64,000 bases of DNA from NCBI RefSeq assembly GCF_014697615.1, contig NZ_JACJSD010000025.1:1-64000 (forward strand), written 5' to 3'. The notes beneath the pieces were generated by a model, which was given only the letters and a program-made list of their open reading frames with translations, had not been told where the DNA came from and made no database searches. The stretch is from Nostoc sp. FACHB-280 (GTDB lineage Bacteria; Cyanobacteriota; Cyanobacteriia; Cyanobacteriales; Nostocaceae). Shown here one piece after another: positions 9,033 to 18,005 of this stretch (positions are counted from its first letter, which is position 1; every line of letters starts with the position of its first letter). The translations under genes and the position numbers were made by a program.

Positions 9033-9254
9033 TTAGCAACCTTGGTTCATTAACGCATACCAAGTATTAGGGCCAACTACACCATCAGCCACCAGACCAT
9101 TAGACATTTGAAAGTGTCGAACAGCATTTTCTGTCATCGGGCCAAATATACCATCAGCAGAGATAGAATAACCTAATGCTTGCAAAGTTTGCTGCACCAT
9201 ATATACATCTCCTGTCTCACAGCCTTGTTGCAAAAAATAACCTGGATAAGACAT
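9033..9254 (-). CDS. Small peptidoglycan-binding domain protein
   Basis: A 73-residue protein made of one PG_binding_1 domain. Conserved landmarks are VQQTLQALGY, DGIFGPMTENAVRHFQ and GVVGPNTWYAL. The domain binds peptidoglycan in hydrolases and spore or phage proteins. Here there is no catalytic partner and no signal peptide, so either it is exported by another route or it is a domain remnant. A perfect AGGAGA ribosome site six bases before the ATG argues for a real gene. It contains two Cys residues, one of them the C-terminal residue. The domain call is secure but the role is not. Confidence 0.85.
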   Translation of the reverse strand: MSYPGYFLQQGCETGDVYMVQQTLQALGYSISADGIFGPMTENAVRHFQMSNGLVADGVVGPNTWYALMNQGC

Positions 9255-9735
9255 TTTCTCTCCTATGCTTAAAATGCGATTTTTTCGACAAGTATTTATG
9301 ACTAATGATGTTATTTACATCCCTGTTAAAGAGATAGTAAAATACTTGATTAATCACAAACTTTGACTGATTGACAATTCCAAATTTCTCCATCAAATCC
9401 TATCAAAGCGACTCGATATAAATTTGATATTGTGAATTGATTTGGAATTTCATTTTCAAGAAATTAAGTATATTTTTGTTCGCTAATCAGCGAATGTCAT
9501 CAGTTAAATTACGCAAGAAATATATGTCGTAAAATATTGCGATTTATTAAGCTAGTAGCTGATTTTTCAACTTACACAAAACTAATTCAGCGATCAGAAT
9601 AGAAAAAACTAGGTTAAAAAACTTAAGATGGATAAATTTTTGGCATCAGCCCCATAATGAATGAGTTTTTAGCTTTGCTACTATTCTAAAATGACCAAAT
9701 GCCTTGTTAATGTATAGCTTTCGAGAGGATACGCC
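9255..9735. other. Intergenic 480 bases, no feature seen
   Basis: An AT-rich interval between divergent genes (peptidoglycan-binding protein on the minus strand, small hypothetical protein on the plus strand). It should contain both promoters, but no confident boxes, hairpins or repeats were seen. Confidence 0.4.
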
Positions 9736-9942
9736 ATGACTATTTGGGTAAATGAGCAAATTGATCCATCGGGTATGATATATGCCTGCATTGCTTGTTG
9801 TAATGAGTCTCAAGCCAAAGATTGTCATGAGTCGTTTGAAAAAAATTTGACAGAGCAACAAAAAGCAGATGGTTGGATAGCTAGATTACGGATAGTTGAT
9901 TCTTGGGATGAAGTACCAGTTAATGCTTTGAAACTCAATTGA
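9736..9942 (+). CDS. Small conserved-looking hypothetical protein
   Basis: A 68-residue protein beginning MTIWVNEQIDPSGMIYACIA, with a Cys cluster (CIACC and a later C) and an acidic, Lys-rich second half. I do not recognise the family. A GAGAGG ribosome site lies about seven bases before the ATG, codon use is normal for the window, and there is no competing frame, so it is probably expressed. There is no signal peptide or membrane segment. It stands alone between divergent or converging neighbours. Confidence 0.55.
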   Translation: MTIWVNEQIDPSGMIYACIACCNESQAKDCHESFEKNLTEQQKADGWIARLRIVDSWDEVPVNALKLN

Positions 9943-9989
9943 GGCGAGAGGTTAGGGGCTAATTGGTGAAGTTAGTCCCTGGGATATTT

Positions 9990-10025
9990 TAAATTTAAAA
10001 TAATCAGGCTTGTGAGAATCACGGC
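9990..10025. repeat. Imperfect direct repeat flanking a Uma2 gene (left copy)
   Basis: The segment TTAAAATAATCAGGCTTGTG followed by AGAATC closely matches TTAAAATAATCAAGCCTTTG followed by AGAATA at about 10834-10859. The two copies bracket the Uma2 gene at 10110-10796. They could mark a past insertion or be two copies of a short dispersed repeat. Confidence 0.45.
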
Positions 10026-10109
10026 TGATGCAGAAAGTCTGCTTGTTGAGACTGGGGATAAGAATTTTCCTCATTTATACACTTATACCCCTACATCCCT
10101 GAACCATCT

Positions 10110-10796
10110 TTAAATCTCATCTGGATTAATGCCCAACTCCCGCAACCTTTTCGCCAGTCTCTCAGCACGTTCCTTTTCTTGCTGCACTAACTCCTCTGGT
10201 GTTGGTAATCTCTGTCCAGTTTCGTCATACCAATACAACCACTCGCGCGTCCTTCCCAGATAAGTACCGCGTTCTCTACCAAATGCTAAATTAATTTCTG
10301 GCATCCACACCCGTGAACCTGGTTGTAAGATGTATTCACTATTTTCTAAACGATAAACTTCTAAAGGTTCTCGTTTACGCCGATATCTCCGGCTGGGGAC
10401 ATAAATTGCATAATATAAAATGCCTAACTTCGCGTAGTCGATTTTTTTCTTTTCGTATTCGCCGCCGTAGGTTTGTGAAACAACTTCTAAGGCAAAAATA
10501 GGAACAATACCATCTTCTTCCCAGAGAACATAGCTTAAACGTCCCTCTTCACCAATAAAACGTTCTACACCTATGCTGAGAAACCCATCAGGTACTAATT
10601 GCGGAGTGTCGGGTGCATAATAAATCCCCATATCAACGCCGAAAAACCAATCGGTGCGTTGACTCCAGGCTAAAGCTAAAATAGCTTCTAGTAAATTGGG
10701 AATCAGGTTTTGTAGCTCGTTATCCACTGGCGTATCATCAGAATCGGGTAATTCTGCCGAGGACGGAAGGCAGCTGAGGGGGTTGTACTGTACCAT
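10110..10796 (-). CDS. Uma2 family (DUF820) PD-(D/E)XK nuclease-like protein
   Basis: A 228-residue protein of the large cyanobacterial Uma2 family. The fold is that of restriction-endonuclease-like nucleases, and cellular roles are mostly unknown. Family landmarks are PDGFLSIGV, the strand IFALEVVSQ with the catalytic-type Glu, and YEKKKIDYAKLGILYYAIY. A C-terminal tail predicted as coiled coil ends LAKRLRELGINPDEI, as in many family members. A GAGGA ribosome site precedes the ATG. It is one of four intact Uma2 genes in this window, and the others are at 23610, 55532 and 63182. Confidence 0.85.
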   Translation of the reverse strand: MVQYNPLSCLPSSAELPDSDDTPVDNELQNLIPNLLEAILALAWSQRTDWFFGVDMGIYYAPDTPQLVPDGFLSIGVERFIGEEGRLSYVLWEEDGIVPIFALEVVSQTYGGEYEKKKIDYAKLGILYYAIYVPSRRYRRKREPLEVYRLENSEYILQPGSRVWMPEINLAFGRERGTYLGRTREWLYWYDETGQRLPTPEELVQQEKERAERLAKRLRELGINPDEI

Positions 10797-10833
10797 GAAA
10801 ATCCTCAGTTAAATTAGGTGATTATATTTTAAG

Positions 10834-10862
10834 GTTAAAATAATCAAGCCTTTGAGAATACC
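10834..10862. repeat. Imperfect direct repeat flanking a Uma2 gene (right copy)
   Basis: Right-hand partner of the repeat at about 9990-10025. It lies between the divergent Uma2 and argS genes and so falls in their shared promoter region. Confidence 0.45.
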
Positions 10863-10908
10863 TCACTTTCAGCAGTCGCTTTTTGCCTGTCACAGATAAC
10901 ATTTATAT

Positions 10909-12960
10909 ATGAATGCTACACAAGAACAATTAAAAGTTAAATTTGAGCAGGCGATGATTGCTGCTTTTGGTGATGAATACGCCACCGTTGATCCGATTTT
11001 AGTGCCTGCGGGGAATCCGAAATTTGGTGACTATCAAGCGAATGTGGCTTTATCCCTAAGTAAAAAATTAGGACAGCAACCAAGAGCGATCGCTGCTGCT
11101 ATAGTTGACAAGTTAGATGTTGCCCAAATCTGCGAACCACCAGAAATTGCTGGCCCCGGTTTTATCAACCTCAGACTTAAAACCGCTTACCTAGAAGCAC
11201 AACTCAAAGCAATTCACGCCGACTCACGGTTAGGTGTTCCCCCAGCGAAAACGCCACAGCGAGAAATTGTTGACTTTTCCAGTCCGAATATTGCCAAAGA
11301 AATGCACGTCGGACATTTGCGTTCCACCATTATTGGTGATTCTATCGCCCGGATTTTGGAATTTCGCGGACATGATGTTTTGCGGTTAAATCATGTGGGT
11401 GATTGGGGTACACAATTCGGAATGCTCATTACTTACCTGCGCGAAGTTTACCCCCAAGCGTTAACTACCGCCAACGCCTTAGATATTGGTGATTTAGTCA
11501 GCTTTTACCGCCAAGCAAAACAGCGTTTTGATGCTGATGAAACCTTCCAAGAAACAGCACGCCAAGAAGTCGTGAGATTACAAGCAGGCGCAGAAGATAC
11601 AATTCATGCGTGGAAACTGCTGTGTGAACAATCCCGCAAAGAATTTCAAGTTATTTATGACTTGCTGGATATCCATTTAAATGAACGCGGCGAATCTTTT
11701 TACAACTCATTGCTACCGGCAATTGTGGAAGATTTAGCCAACTCTGGCTTACTTGTAGAAGATCAAGGCGCAAAGGTTGTTTTCTTAGAAGGCTATACCA
11801 ACAGAGAAGGTGAACCGCTACCATTAATTGTGCAGAAATCCGATGGTGGTTATAACTACGCCACCACAGATTTAGCCGCCTTACGCTACCGCATTCAACA
11901 AGATGCAGCCAAACGCATAATTTATGTAACCGATGCGGGACAAAGCAACCACTTTGCTCAATTTTTCCAAGTAGCACGCAAAGCCGGCTGGATTCCTGAT
12001 GATGTGGAACTAGTGCATGTTCCCTTTGGTTTGGTGTTAGGGGAAGATGGCAAAAAATTCAAAACCCGTTCTGGAGATACTGTCCGGTTACGAGATTTGC
12101 TCGATGAAGCAATTATAAGGTTTCGCGAGACACTACAGGCAAAAATTCAGCAAGAAGGTCGTGAGGAAAGTGAAGAATTTCAGGCTTATGTTGCTAGAGT
12201 CGTAGGCATTAGTGCTGTTAAGTACGCCGACCTTAGCCAAAACCGCACTAGTAACTACATTTTTAGCTATGACAAAATGCTATCAGATAAGGGCAATACA
12301 GCACCTTACTTACTGTACGCTTATGCTCGGATTAAAAGCATAGGTCGTAAAGGTAGTATTGACTTTGGTAGTTTCATAGATAATTCTAATCAAAATCAAA
12401 AATTAACTTCTAGCTTGAAATGGAAATCTGCCATAAATGTTGGGTTAATTTTAGGAACTCTTGTTTTAGGAAAGGTAGTATTCAGTATTTTAAAATCCGT
12501 CAACGAAATTCCCTTAATCCCATCATTTTTTGAATTAGTGGGGATTGGATACAGTACTTGGTTTAGTTCTCGGTATTTGCTCAAAGCAGATAAAAGGCAT
12601 CAAGTTTTTAAGGCAATTAAGAGTTATACACACAATGTTTTAAGCAAATCTTATACAGATGAACGAGAGAAAAGTAAGGTTTACCTTGTATTGCAAGAAG
12701 AAACGGAATTAGCTCTAGCTAAACACTTGTTACAATTAAGCGAAGTCATTACTGAGGTAGAGCAAAATCTACTTCCTAACCGATTGTGCGAATACTTGTA
12801 TCAACTAAGTGATAAATTTAACAAATTCTATGAGCAGTGTCCTGTTTTGAAGGCAGAAGAACCACAGCGTACATCTCGTTTAGTATTGTGCGATTTAACC
12901 GCCAGAACCTTAAAACTCGGATTATCGCTGTTGGGAATTCAAGTCTTAGAAAGAATGTAG
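10909..12960 (+). CDS. argS: Arginyl-tRNA synthetase with an inserted CAAD-like membrane domain
   Basis: A class I synthetase charging tRNA-Arg. An N-terminal Arg-tRNA-synthetase additional domain covers about 1-105. The HIGH equivalent is HVGHL (133-137) and the KMSK-equivalent loop is KFKTR (383-387). Catalytic-core landmarks [26 protein letters not shown] and [13 protein letters not shown] are present, and a DALR-type anticodon-binding domain closes the protein. At 683 residues it is about 100 longer than usual (about 580). The excess is one block, about residues 488-589, between SIDFG and [11 protein letters not shown] at the start of the anticodon-binding domain. The block has two hydrophobic helices (about 507-529 and 538-558) around the signature [18 protein letters not shown], which matches the cyanobacterial CAAD domain. 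No strong ribosome site precedes the ATG. Confidence 0.95.
   Translation: MNATQEQLKVKFEQAMIAAFGDEYATVDPILVPAGNPKFGDYQANVALSLSKKLGQQPRAIAAAIVDKLDVAQICEPPEIAGPGFINLRLKTAYLEAQLKAIHADSRLGVPPAKTPQREIVDFSSPNIAKEMHVGHLRSTIIGDSIARILEFRGHDVLRLNHVGDWGTQFGMLITYLREVYPQALTTANALDIGDLVSFYRQAKQRFDADETFQETARQEVVRLQAGAEDTIHAWKLLCEQSRKEFQVIYDLLDIHLNERGESFYNSLLPAIVEDLANSGLLVEDQGAKVVFLEGYTNREGEPLPLIVQKSDGGYNYATTDLAALRYRIQQDAAKRIIYVTDAGQSNHFAQFFQVARKAGWIPDDVELVHVPFGLVLGEDGKKFKTRSGDTVRLRDLLDEAIIRFRETLQAKIQQEGREESEEFQAYVARVVGISAVKYADLSQNRTSNYIFSYDKMLSDKGNTAPYLLYAYARIKSIGRKGSIDFGSFIDNSNQNQKLTSSLKWKSAINVGLILGTLVLGKVVFSILKSVNEIPLIPSFFELVGIGYSTWFSSRYLLKADKRHQVFKAIKSYTHNVLSKSYTDEREKSKVYLVLQEETELALAKHLLQLSEVITEVEQNLLPNRLCEYLYQLSDKFNKFYEQCPVLKAEEPQRTSRLVLCDLTARTLKLGLSLLGIQVLERM
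12370..12675 (+). other. CAAD-like domain insertion within argS
   Basis: In-frame block of about 100 codons inside argS. Two putative membrane helices are separated by a short NEIPLIP loop and followed by a basic amphipathic stretch ([17 protein letters not shown]). CAAD (cyanobacterial aminoacyl-tRNA synthetase appended domain) is known as a two-helix module that attaches GluRS, IleRS, LeuRS or ValRS to thylakoid membranes. The FELVGIGYS-x-WF-x-x-RYLL motif is the basis for the identification. The flanking sequence reads through as normal ArgRS on both sides. Confidence 0.85.
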
Positions 12961-13205
12961 GTTAAAAAGGAAGTGTTGAGTAGGAAAGAACAACGAATGA
13001 CTAAGGACAAGTGACAAATAACTACCTTGACTAGTCAGTGTTTTTCTTACCAACTTGCTTTCCTTCACCTAATTTTCAAGATGCAATGTGTGAGCCTACT
13101 GTATCATGAAAAAGATTAAGCGGTGGCAATGAGGTGGAGGCTGTTCAATTTCGGGTGGCATATATCTGCTCATTCAGGATTTAGGACTCAAAACGCAGAA
13201 CATCT

Positions 13206-14846
13206 ATGTTAGCAGGCAAAATTTTGCAGGGTGGAAAATATACCCTCACCCAAGAAATCGGACATGGTGGCTTTGGTATTACCTTTAAAGCTACACATCA
13301 CTACTTAGGTCAAGATGTAGTGGTGAAAACTATTAACGAACGCTTGCGGCAACATCCAGATTTTGCCAAGTTCGAGCGCCAATTCCAAGATGAAGCTAGA
13401 AGACTAGCTACTTGTATCCATCCCAATATTGTGCGGGTAAGTGACTTTTTTATTGAAGATGGTCTACCCTACATGGTGATGGAATACATTCCTGGGGAAA
13501 CTTTGGGCAATGCTTTTGTCCTACCAGGGATACCCTTACCGGAAGCCACAGCCATTCACTACATCCGCCAAATTGGCGCAGCCCTACAAGTAGTCCACAA
13601 TAATGGTTTGCTCCACCGCGATATCAAACCAGATAATATTATTCTCCGCCAAGGCACTCAAGAAGTCATATTAATTGATTTTGGGATTTCACGAGAATTT
13701 AATAGTGGTGTCAAACAAACTCACACCGGCATAGTTTCCGAAGGCTACGCACCCATTGAACAATACTTGACACAAGCGCCGCGCACACCAGCTACAGATG
13801 TTTATGGTTTGGCAGCAACCTTGTATGCTTTGTTAACAGCACAGGTTCCCATGCCAGCATTATTGCGCGATCGCGAAAAAATGGCATCTCCCAAAGAATT
13901 ACAACCTCATCTGAGTGCCGCCGTCAATCAAGCTGTGATGCGCGGTATGGCGGTTGATTCTCGCTTCCGTCCGTCAACCGTGGCTGAATGGTTGCAATTA
14001 TTACCTGGTAGTGAAACCAAGAATATTCCCCAAAGCGTTGCCACTAATACAGTCGCCACCGTTGATTTATCAATGCAGCCAGGACGGGGAGTTTTTGGCA
14101 AGAAACACAAGGAATATCGGACAAAAAACCCGATGGCAGCCTTTACCAAAACACTAGCAGGGTCTAAAGCCTTAGTTGGTGTAGGTGTGGCTTTATTTGC
14201 CGCAAGTGCAGGTTTTGGCATCACTAGTATATTGTCCTCCCATAACAAGCCAAATTCATCTGCCACACCCCTGTTTACTAACCCAGTCACCCAATCAAAA
14301 GACAATAATTCTAATACCGAGGGTTCACAGTCTACTGCGGAAGCAAATAACACTAACAAAAATACTCAAACAACCACGGCAACCGAATCAGCCTATATTT
14401 CCAAACGCCGCCGACAAAACCGCCCAGAACCTACACCACAAGCTACAACTAGCCCTACCGCAGAAAATACTGCCGCCACCAACTCCGAAACTTCGTCTCA
14501 GCAAAATCCCGAACAAGCATCTGTTACACCGAATACCGCACCGACACCATCATTAGTAGATAAACTGAGAGCTTATCGTTCTAATCGAGAAGTTAATCGG
14601 GAAAGTGCAGGCAAGCGATCGCAAAATAACACCCCACCTGCCACCACTAATCAAACTACACCAAATTCGTCAGGCAAGCGATCGAATCCTGTAGTGATAC
14701 CAGTACCACCACCTACCACAGAATCGAAAAGCCCAGATTCTTCGGCTGTAGTTGTCCCAACTGTAGAAAACAAGCAAAATTCTGCTCCTGACAGCCCATC
14801 TCCAAAAGATGAAAAGTCAACAACAGAAAGTAACACTAGTAACTAA
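13206..14846 (+). CDS. Membrane-anchored Ser/Thr protein kinase (PknB type)
   Basis: A 546-residue Hanks-type kinase. The Gly loop is GHGGFG (19-24), the ATP Lys is K41 and its Glu partner probably E63. The catalytic loop is HRDIKPDN (137-144), the Mg-binding motif is DFG (158-160) and the P+1 region reads GYAPIEQ (180-186). After the kinase domain (about 10-265) comes a basic linker and one transmembrane helix (about 320-343). A 200-residue tail follows, rich in Thr, Asn, Ser and Pro with no recognisable domain, probably extracytoplasmic. All catalytic residues are present, so it should be active. It stands alone, and its substrates cannot be predicted from context. Confidence 0.93.
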   Translation: MLAGKILQGGKYTLTQEIGHGGFGITFKATHHYLGQDVVVKTINERLRQHPDFAKFERQFQDEARRLATCIHPNIVRVSDFFIEDGLPYMVMEYIPGETLGNAFVLPGIPLPEATAIHYIRQIGAALQVVHNNGLLHRDIKPDNIILRQGTQEVILIDFGISREFNSGVKQTHTGIVSEGYAPIEQYLTQAPRTPATDVYGLAATLYALLTAQVPMPALLRDREKMASPKELQPHLSAAVNQAVMRGMAVDSRFRPSTVAEWLQLLPGSETKNIPQSVATNTVATVDLSMQPGRGVFGKKHKEYRTKNPMAAFTKTLAGSKALVGVGVALFAASAGFGITSILSSHNKPNSSATPLFTNPVTQSKDNNSNTEGSQSTAEANNTNKNTQTTTATESAYISKRRRQNRPEPTPQATTSPTAENTAATNSETSSQQNPEQASVTPNTAPTPSLVDKLRAYRSNREVNRESAGKRSQNNTPPATTNQTTPNSSGKRSNPVVIPVPPPTTESKSPDSSAVVVPTVENKQNSAPDSPSPKDEKSTTESNTSN

Positions 14847-14917
14847 GTAGATTGAGTGACAAATTATTTAGAAGACGCATTTCGACTCCGCTCAATGCTC
14901 AATAGCCTGACTATAAT

Positions 14918-15032
14918 GAGGATTGAGCGCAGTAGTAACTGAGCTTTGCCGAAGTGCGAATACTTTGGCAATCTCTAGTTAGGTTTAATCCCATCCTTCT
15001 ACTTATTAGTTGTAAACACGAGAATTTCAACT
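14918..15032. repeat. Diverged dispersed repeat, copy A
   Basis: Segment GAGGATTGAGCGCAGTAG... with TAGTTAGGTTTAAT near the middle and AGAATTTCAACT at the end. It resembles 19041-19188 in the same order of motifs (GAGGGTTGAGCGAAGC, CAGTTAGGTTTAAT, AAATTTCAATT). Both copies end just before the 3' end of a minus-strand gene. Confidence 0.5.
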
Positions 15033-15043
15033 CAGCACTCTAC

Positions 15044-15253
15044 TTAAGGGTTTAAGGTAAAAACGCTATCCTCTGGTGATGGTGTAGGGGCAGGGATAAT
15101 AAAGGGTAATATCTGGGGGGGTTCAGATGTAGTCGCAGCGTTAGATGGTTGTAACTGTCCAAAACGAATGAAAACACCAATTCCCAAGCCAAAACAAAAG
15201 CAAAAACTAATAAAACCAAAAGAAAGTAATTGCATCAATTTTTGGTTTGCCAT
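15044..15253 (-). CDS. Small single-pass membrane protein of unknown function
   Basis: A 69-residue protein. A basic N-terminus (MANQKL) is followed by one hydrophobic helix rich in Phe, Cys and Gly (about 8-29), then a polar Pro-rich tail. A GAGGAG ribosome site seven bases before the ATG supports expression. I do not recognise the family. The helix could be an uncleaved signal anchor placing the Pro-rich tail outside the cytoplasm. It lies between the kinase (converging) and dapB (divergent). Confidence 0.6.
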   Translation of the reverse strand: MANQKLMQLLSFGFISFCFCFGLGIGVFIRFGQLQPSNAATTSEPPQILPFIIPAPTPSPEDSVFTLNP

Positions 15254-15517
15254 AATGCACTCCTCAAAAGATGGTATTAGTTTACTGCAACAAAACCGAA
15301 ACTTGGCAAGGGTGTGAGGGCAAAATCAAGTCAAAAGTAAAAAGTTAAAAGTCAAAAATTCTCTGATTTTTGACTGCTGACTTCCCTATAGTGGTGTTCA
15401 AGACCCTTCCCTTACACCCCTTCACCCTCAAACCCCTTCACCCAATTTCCACAGACAATCTTAGTGCGTAAGTAGTTTACTATGGACAATGGATAATTGA
15501 CCATTGACCATTGACTT

Positions 15518-16354
15518 ATGACAAATCAAACTCCGATTCCGGTGATTATTAACGGTGCTGCTGGCAAAATGGGTCGTGAGGTAGTCAAAGCAGTCGCCCA
15601 AGCACCTGATTTAACTTTGATGGGTGCAATTGACCGTAACCCCGAACTTCAAGGTAAAGATGCTGGGGAACTTGCCGGTTTAAGTGAACCTTTAGAAGTA
15701 CCAATTACTGACCAATTAGAACCGATGTTAGGGTACGTGGCGGGTGAGCGACAGCTACCACCAGGAGTCATAGTAGACTTTACCCATCCTGATTCAGTGT
15801 ATGACAATGTACGAAGTGCGATCGCCTATGGCATTCGTCCGGTTGTCGGAACTACAGGCTTAAGTCCCGCACAAATTCAAGATTTAGCTGACTTCGCCGA
15901 AAAAGCCAGTACTGGTTGCTTGATTATTCCTAATTTTTCCATTGGGATGGTGTTACTCCAACAAGCCGCCGTCACCGCATCGCAATATTTTGACCATGTA
16001 GAAATTATCGAATTGCACCACAACCAAAAAGCTGATGCACCCAGTGGTACAGCAATTCAAACTGCTCAGTTACTAGCAGAAATGGGTAAAACTTTTAACC
16101 CTGCAATTGTCCATGAAACCGAGAAAATACCGGGAGCTAGAGGCAGCCTAGCTGATGAAGGGATTAGAATTCATAGTGTACGCTTGCCAGGATTGATCGC
16201 TCATCAAGAAGTAATTTTTGGTGCTGCTGGTCAAATTTATACCTTACGCCATGATACAAGCGATCGCGCCTGCTATATGCCCGGTGTATTACTGGCAATT
16301 CGCAAAGTCTCACAGTTAAAGTCGTTAGTGTATGGTTTAGAAAAGATACTTTAA
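15518..16354 (+). CDS. dapB: 4-hydroxy-tetrahydrodipicolinate reductase
   Basis: A 278-residue enzyme reducing hydroxy-tetrahydrodipicolinate with NAD(P)H in the diaminopimelate/lysine pathway. The Rossmann motif is [10 protein letters not shown] near the N-terminus. [15 protein letters not shown] and [10 protein letters not shown] follow, then the substrate-binding and catalytic segment [15 protein letters not shown]. The length is normal. The start lies directly after heptamer-type repeats (ATTGACC units ending CATTGACTTATGACA), so no clear ribosome site is present and the repeat supplies the leader sequence. Confidence 0.95.
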   Translation: MTNQTPIPVIINGAAGKMGREVVKAVAQAPDLTLMGAIDRNPELQGKDAGELAGLSEPLEVPITDQLEPMLGYVAGERQLPPGVIVDFTHPDSVYDNVRSAIAYGIRPVVGTTGLSPAQIQDLADFAEKASTGCLIIPNFSIGMVLLQQAAVTASQYFDHVEIIELHHNQKADAPSGTAIQTAQLLAEMGKTFNPAIVHETEKIPGARGSLADEGIRIHSVRLPGLIAHQEVIFGAAGQIYTLRHDTSDRACYMPGVLLAIRKVSQLKSLVYGLEKIL

Positions 16355-16369
16355 AAGAAGAATGCAGAA

Positions 16370-16416
16370 TGCAGAATTCAGAATCCAGAATATTCTGACT
16401 CCTGAATTCTGACTCC
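16370..16416. repeat. Inverted-repeat element with AGAATTCAG arms, copy 1
   Basis: AGAATTCAG and CTGAATTCT arms about 20 bases apart, surrounded by GAATGCAGAATGCAG and TGACTCCTGAATTC units. It belongs to the same family as 21718-21884 and 25271-25373. Confidence 0.6.
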
Positions 16417-16449
16417 TTGTTAAAAACTAGCACTCAACACCCAGCACCC

Positions 16450-17133
16450 ATGCTTGTTCCACTGACTCGCCAGAAATTTGAACAAATCATCCCCCTCATT
16501 GCTACTGGTCAGCAGTACAAGTATTACTGGGGGAAATTTTCTAATTTTTTACAGCGACTATTAGTTTCGGTAGTTTCTGTAGTTGTGATTTTACTGGTGA
16601 AAGCCCTGTTTGGGCTGGATTTTGGCCCCATTTTATTTTTATTGGGGGTTATTGGAGCAATGTTTTGGCTGTGGTACCCAGTGTTTCAAGCCAGTGTGCG
16701 GAATGCTAAATGTCGTCGTTATAAGTACAGTGGCTTTTTCCGGGGACGAATATTAGATTGGTGGATTACAGACAGATTGATTGGTAAACAAGAAACTGTC
16801 AACAGCAAAGGCGAATTGGTAATTGTGGAAAACCGGGAAAAACGAATAAATCTAGAGGTAGGTGATGATACAGGGTTTAGCGTTGAGTTAGATGCACCTC
16901 TGCGGCCTTATCATAAAGCGATCGCCCGTGGTCAAATAGCGGAAATGATTGTTATGTCCAATCGTGCCGATTTAGGCACCATTGAAGATTTCAGCGATGT
17001 TTACATTCCCAGCCGCGACATCTGGGTTAACGATTATCCCTATCTCCGCCGAGACTTCTTTTCAGAAACCAGCCGCCGCATCCGCGAAGACCAACAAGAT
17101 AGACCACGTCGACGGCGGCGGAAAACAGAGTGA
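16450..17133 (+). CDS. Conserved-looking membrane protein of unknown function
   Basis: 227 residues from ATG 16450. An in-frame TTG at 16417 would add 11 residues encoded by an ACTCAACACCCAGCACCC repeat, so the ATG is preferred. An N-terminal cytosolic segment is followed by two adjacent hydrophobic helices (about 36-56 and 58-78, with LLVKALFGLDFGPILFLLGV). A soluble region with IVENREKRINLEVGDD, a DVYIPSRDIWVNDYPYLRRDFF motif and a very basic C-terminus (RPRRRRRK) makes up the rest. I recognise no catalytic motif. It is next to dapB but separated by a repeat. Confidence 0.7.
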   Translation: MLVPLTRQKFEQIIPLIATGQQYKYYWGKFSNFLQRLLVSVVSVVVILLVKALFGLDFGPILFLLGVIGAMFWLWYPVFQASVRNAKCRRYKYSGFFRGRILDWWITDRLIGKQETVNSKGELVIVENREKRINLEVGDDTGFSVELDAPLRPYHKAIARGQIAEMIVMSNRADLGTIEDFSDVYIPSRDIWVNDYPYLRRDFFSETSRRIREDQQDRPRRRRRKTE

Positions 17134-17203
17134 AGTATGAAGTGTGAAGTATGAAATTTAATATTTCTCCTTCTGCCTTCTGCCTTCTGCCTCCTGCCTT
17201 CTC
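17134..17203. repeat. Heptamer tandem repeats
   Basis: GAAGTATGAAGTGTGAAGTATG units followed by CTTCTGC-type heptamers (CCTTCTGCCTTCTGCCTCC) between two converging genes. This is typical of short tandemly repeated sequences in heterocystous cyanobacteria. Confidence 0.6.
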
Positions 17204-17833
17204 CTAATTTCCCCGACTCGCATTCTGTCCGTAAGCTTGCCAAGCTAAATCTACCAGTCCATCAACAACAGCAGCAGCAACAACGGCATTTCCTTTACGA
17301 CTTTCAATAGTAATATAAGGAACTAGAGAATCTTGCAGGCGGCTTTTATCAGTATCTACATCAATAAATCCGACTGGAGTCGCAATAATTAAAGCTGGGC
17401 GAATTTCTTCCGCTTCAATCAAATCTATTAGTGCTGTTAGTGCTGTTTGCGCCTGACCAACTACAAAAATGCCCTCTGGATAACGCTTGGCGAGAGTTTC
17501 AATCCCCCATGCTGCCAGCGTTTTTTCCTTTTGCGGACGTGTGACAGTTTCCATGCTGCAATAGACTGGGTTAGCAAACGTGCTTTGGATGTCGGAAGCA
17601 ATACCTACCTGTACCATTGGGACATCTACTACGATTGTGGTGCGTGCTGCTAATGCTGCTGCACCAGCTTGTAAAGCATGTTCCGAAAACCGAATTAAAG
17701 ATTTATATTCAAAGTCAGCAGTGGCGTATATCACCCGCCTCACAATTTCATACTCTGCGGGTGAAAAGACATGATCGCCAATTTCACTGTCGATGATTGC
17801 TAAACTTTGAGCATCAGTTACGTGCCATTCCAT
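17204..17833 (-). CDS. cobH: Precorrin-8X methylmutase / cobalt-precorrin-8 methylmutase
   Basis: A 209-residue enzyme of cobalamin synthesis, moving a methyl group from C-11 to C-12 of the corrin precursor to give hydrogenobyrinic (or cobyrinic) acid. Landmarks are RRVIYATADFEYKSL, DVPMVQVGI, GQAQTALTALIDLIE, PALIIATPVGFIDVDTDKSRL and a C-terminal SRKGNAVVAAAVVDGL, all in family order. The ATG at 17833 is preferred over the adjacent GTG at 17836. At the position where precorrin isomerases usually carry the catalytic His (RR-x-I-H-x-T/C) this protein appears to have Tyr (Y36). Which residue serves as acid here would need an alignment. cobH/cbiC naming depends on whether the pathway is aerobic. 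Confidence 0.9.
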   Translation of the reverse strand: MEWHVTDAQSLAIIDSEIGDHVFSPAEYEIVRRVIYATADFEYKSLIRFSEHALQAGAAALAARTTIVVDVPMVQVGIASDIQSTFANPVYCSMETVTRPQKEKTLAAWGIETLAKRYPEGIFVVGQAQTALTALIDLIEAEEIRPALIIATPVGFIDVDTDKSRLQDSLVPYITIESRKGNAVVAAAVVDGLVDLAWQAYGQNASRGN

Positions 17834-17899
17834 CACTATTCAGCGCCGATATACCAGCTTTCAGCTTATCAGCTAAGAGTGAATGCTGAGTCAAAATCA

Positions 17900-18002
17900 A
17901 CAGGACTTACACAAGAGGTTATCATTTCAGGCTGGGTGTAAGGGTGTAGGTGTTCTAAACCCTTACACCCTCATACCCTACACCCTTTGTTATAACTACC
18001 AA
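17900..18002. repeat. Dispersed-repeat fragment and TTACACCC-type repeats
   Basis: CAGGACTTACAC resembles the end of the inverted-repeat element seen complete at 51629-51746. It is followed by GGGTGTAAGGGTGTAGG and its near complement CCCTTACACCCTCATACCC, which could pair across the CTAAA loop. It lies between the cobH promoter side and the psb32 3' end. Confidence 0.5.
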
Positions 18003-18005
18003 CAA

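Noticed and set aside
8821-9036. A hydrophobic 71-codon frame between two minus-strand genes
   Set aside because: The sequence is AT-rich, so the hydrophobic translation is expected by chance. It overlaps the end of the peptidoglycan-binding gene and has no ribosome site.
12396-12584. Antisense frame within the argS insertion
   Set aside because: Shadow of the inserted domain. The plus-strand frame is continuous with ArgRS on both sides and carries the recognisable motif.
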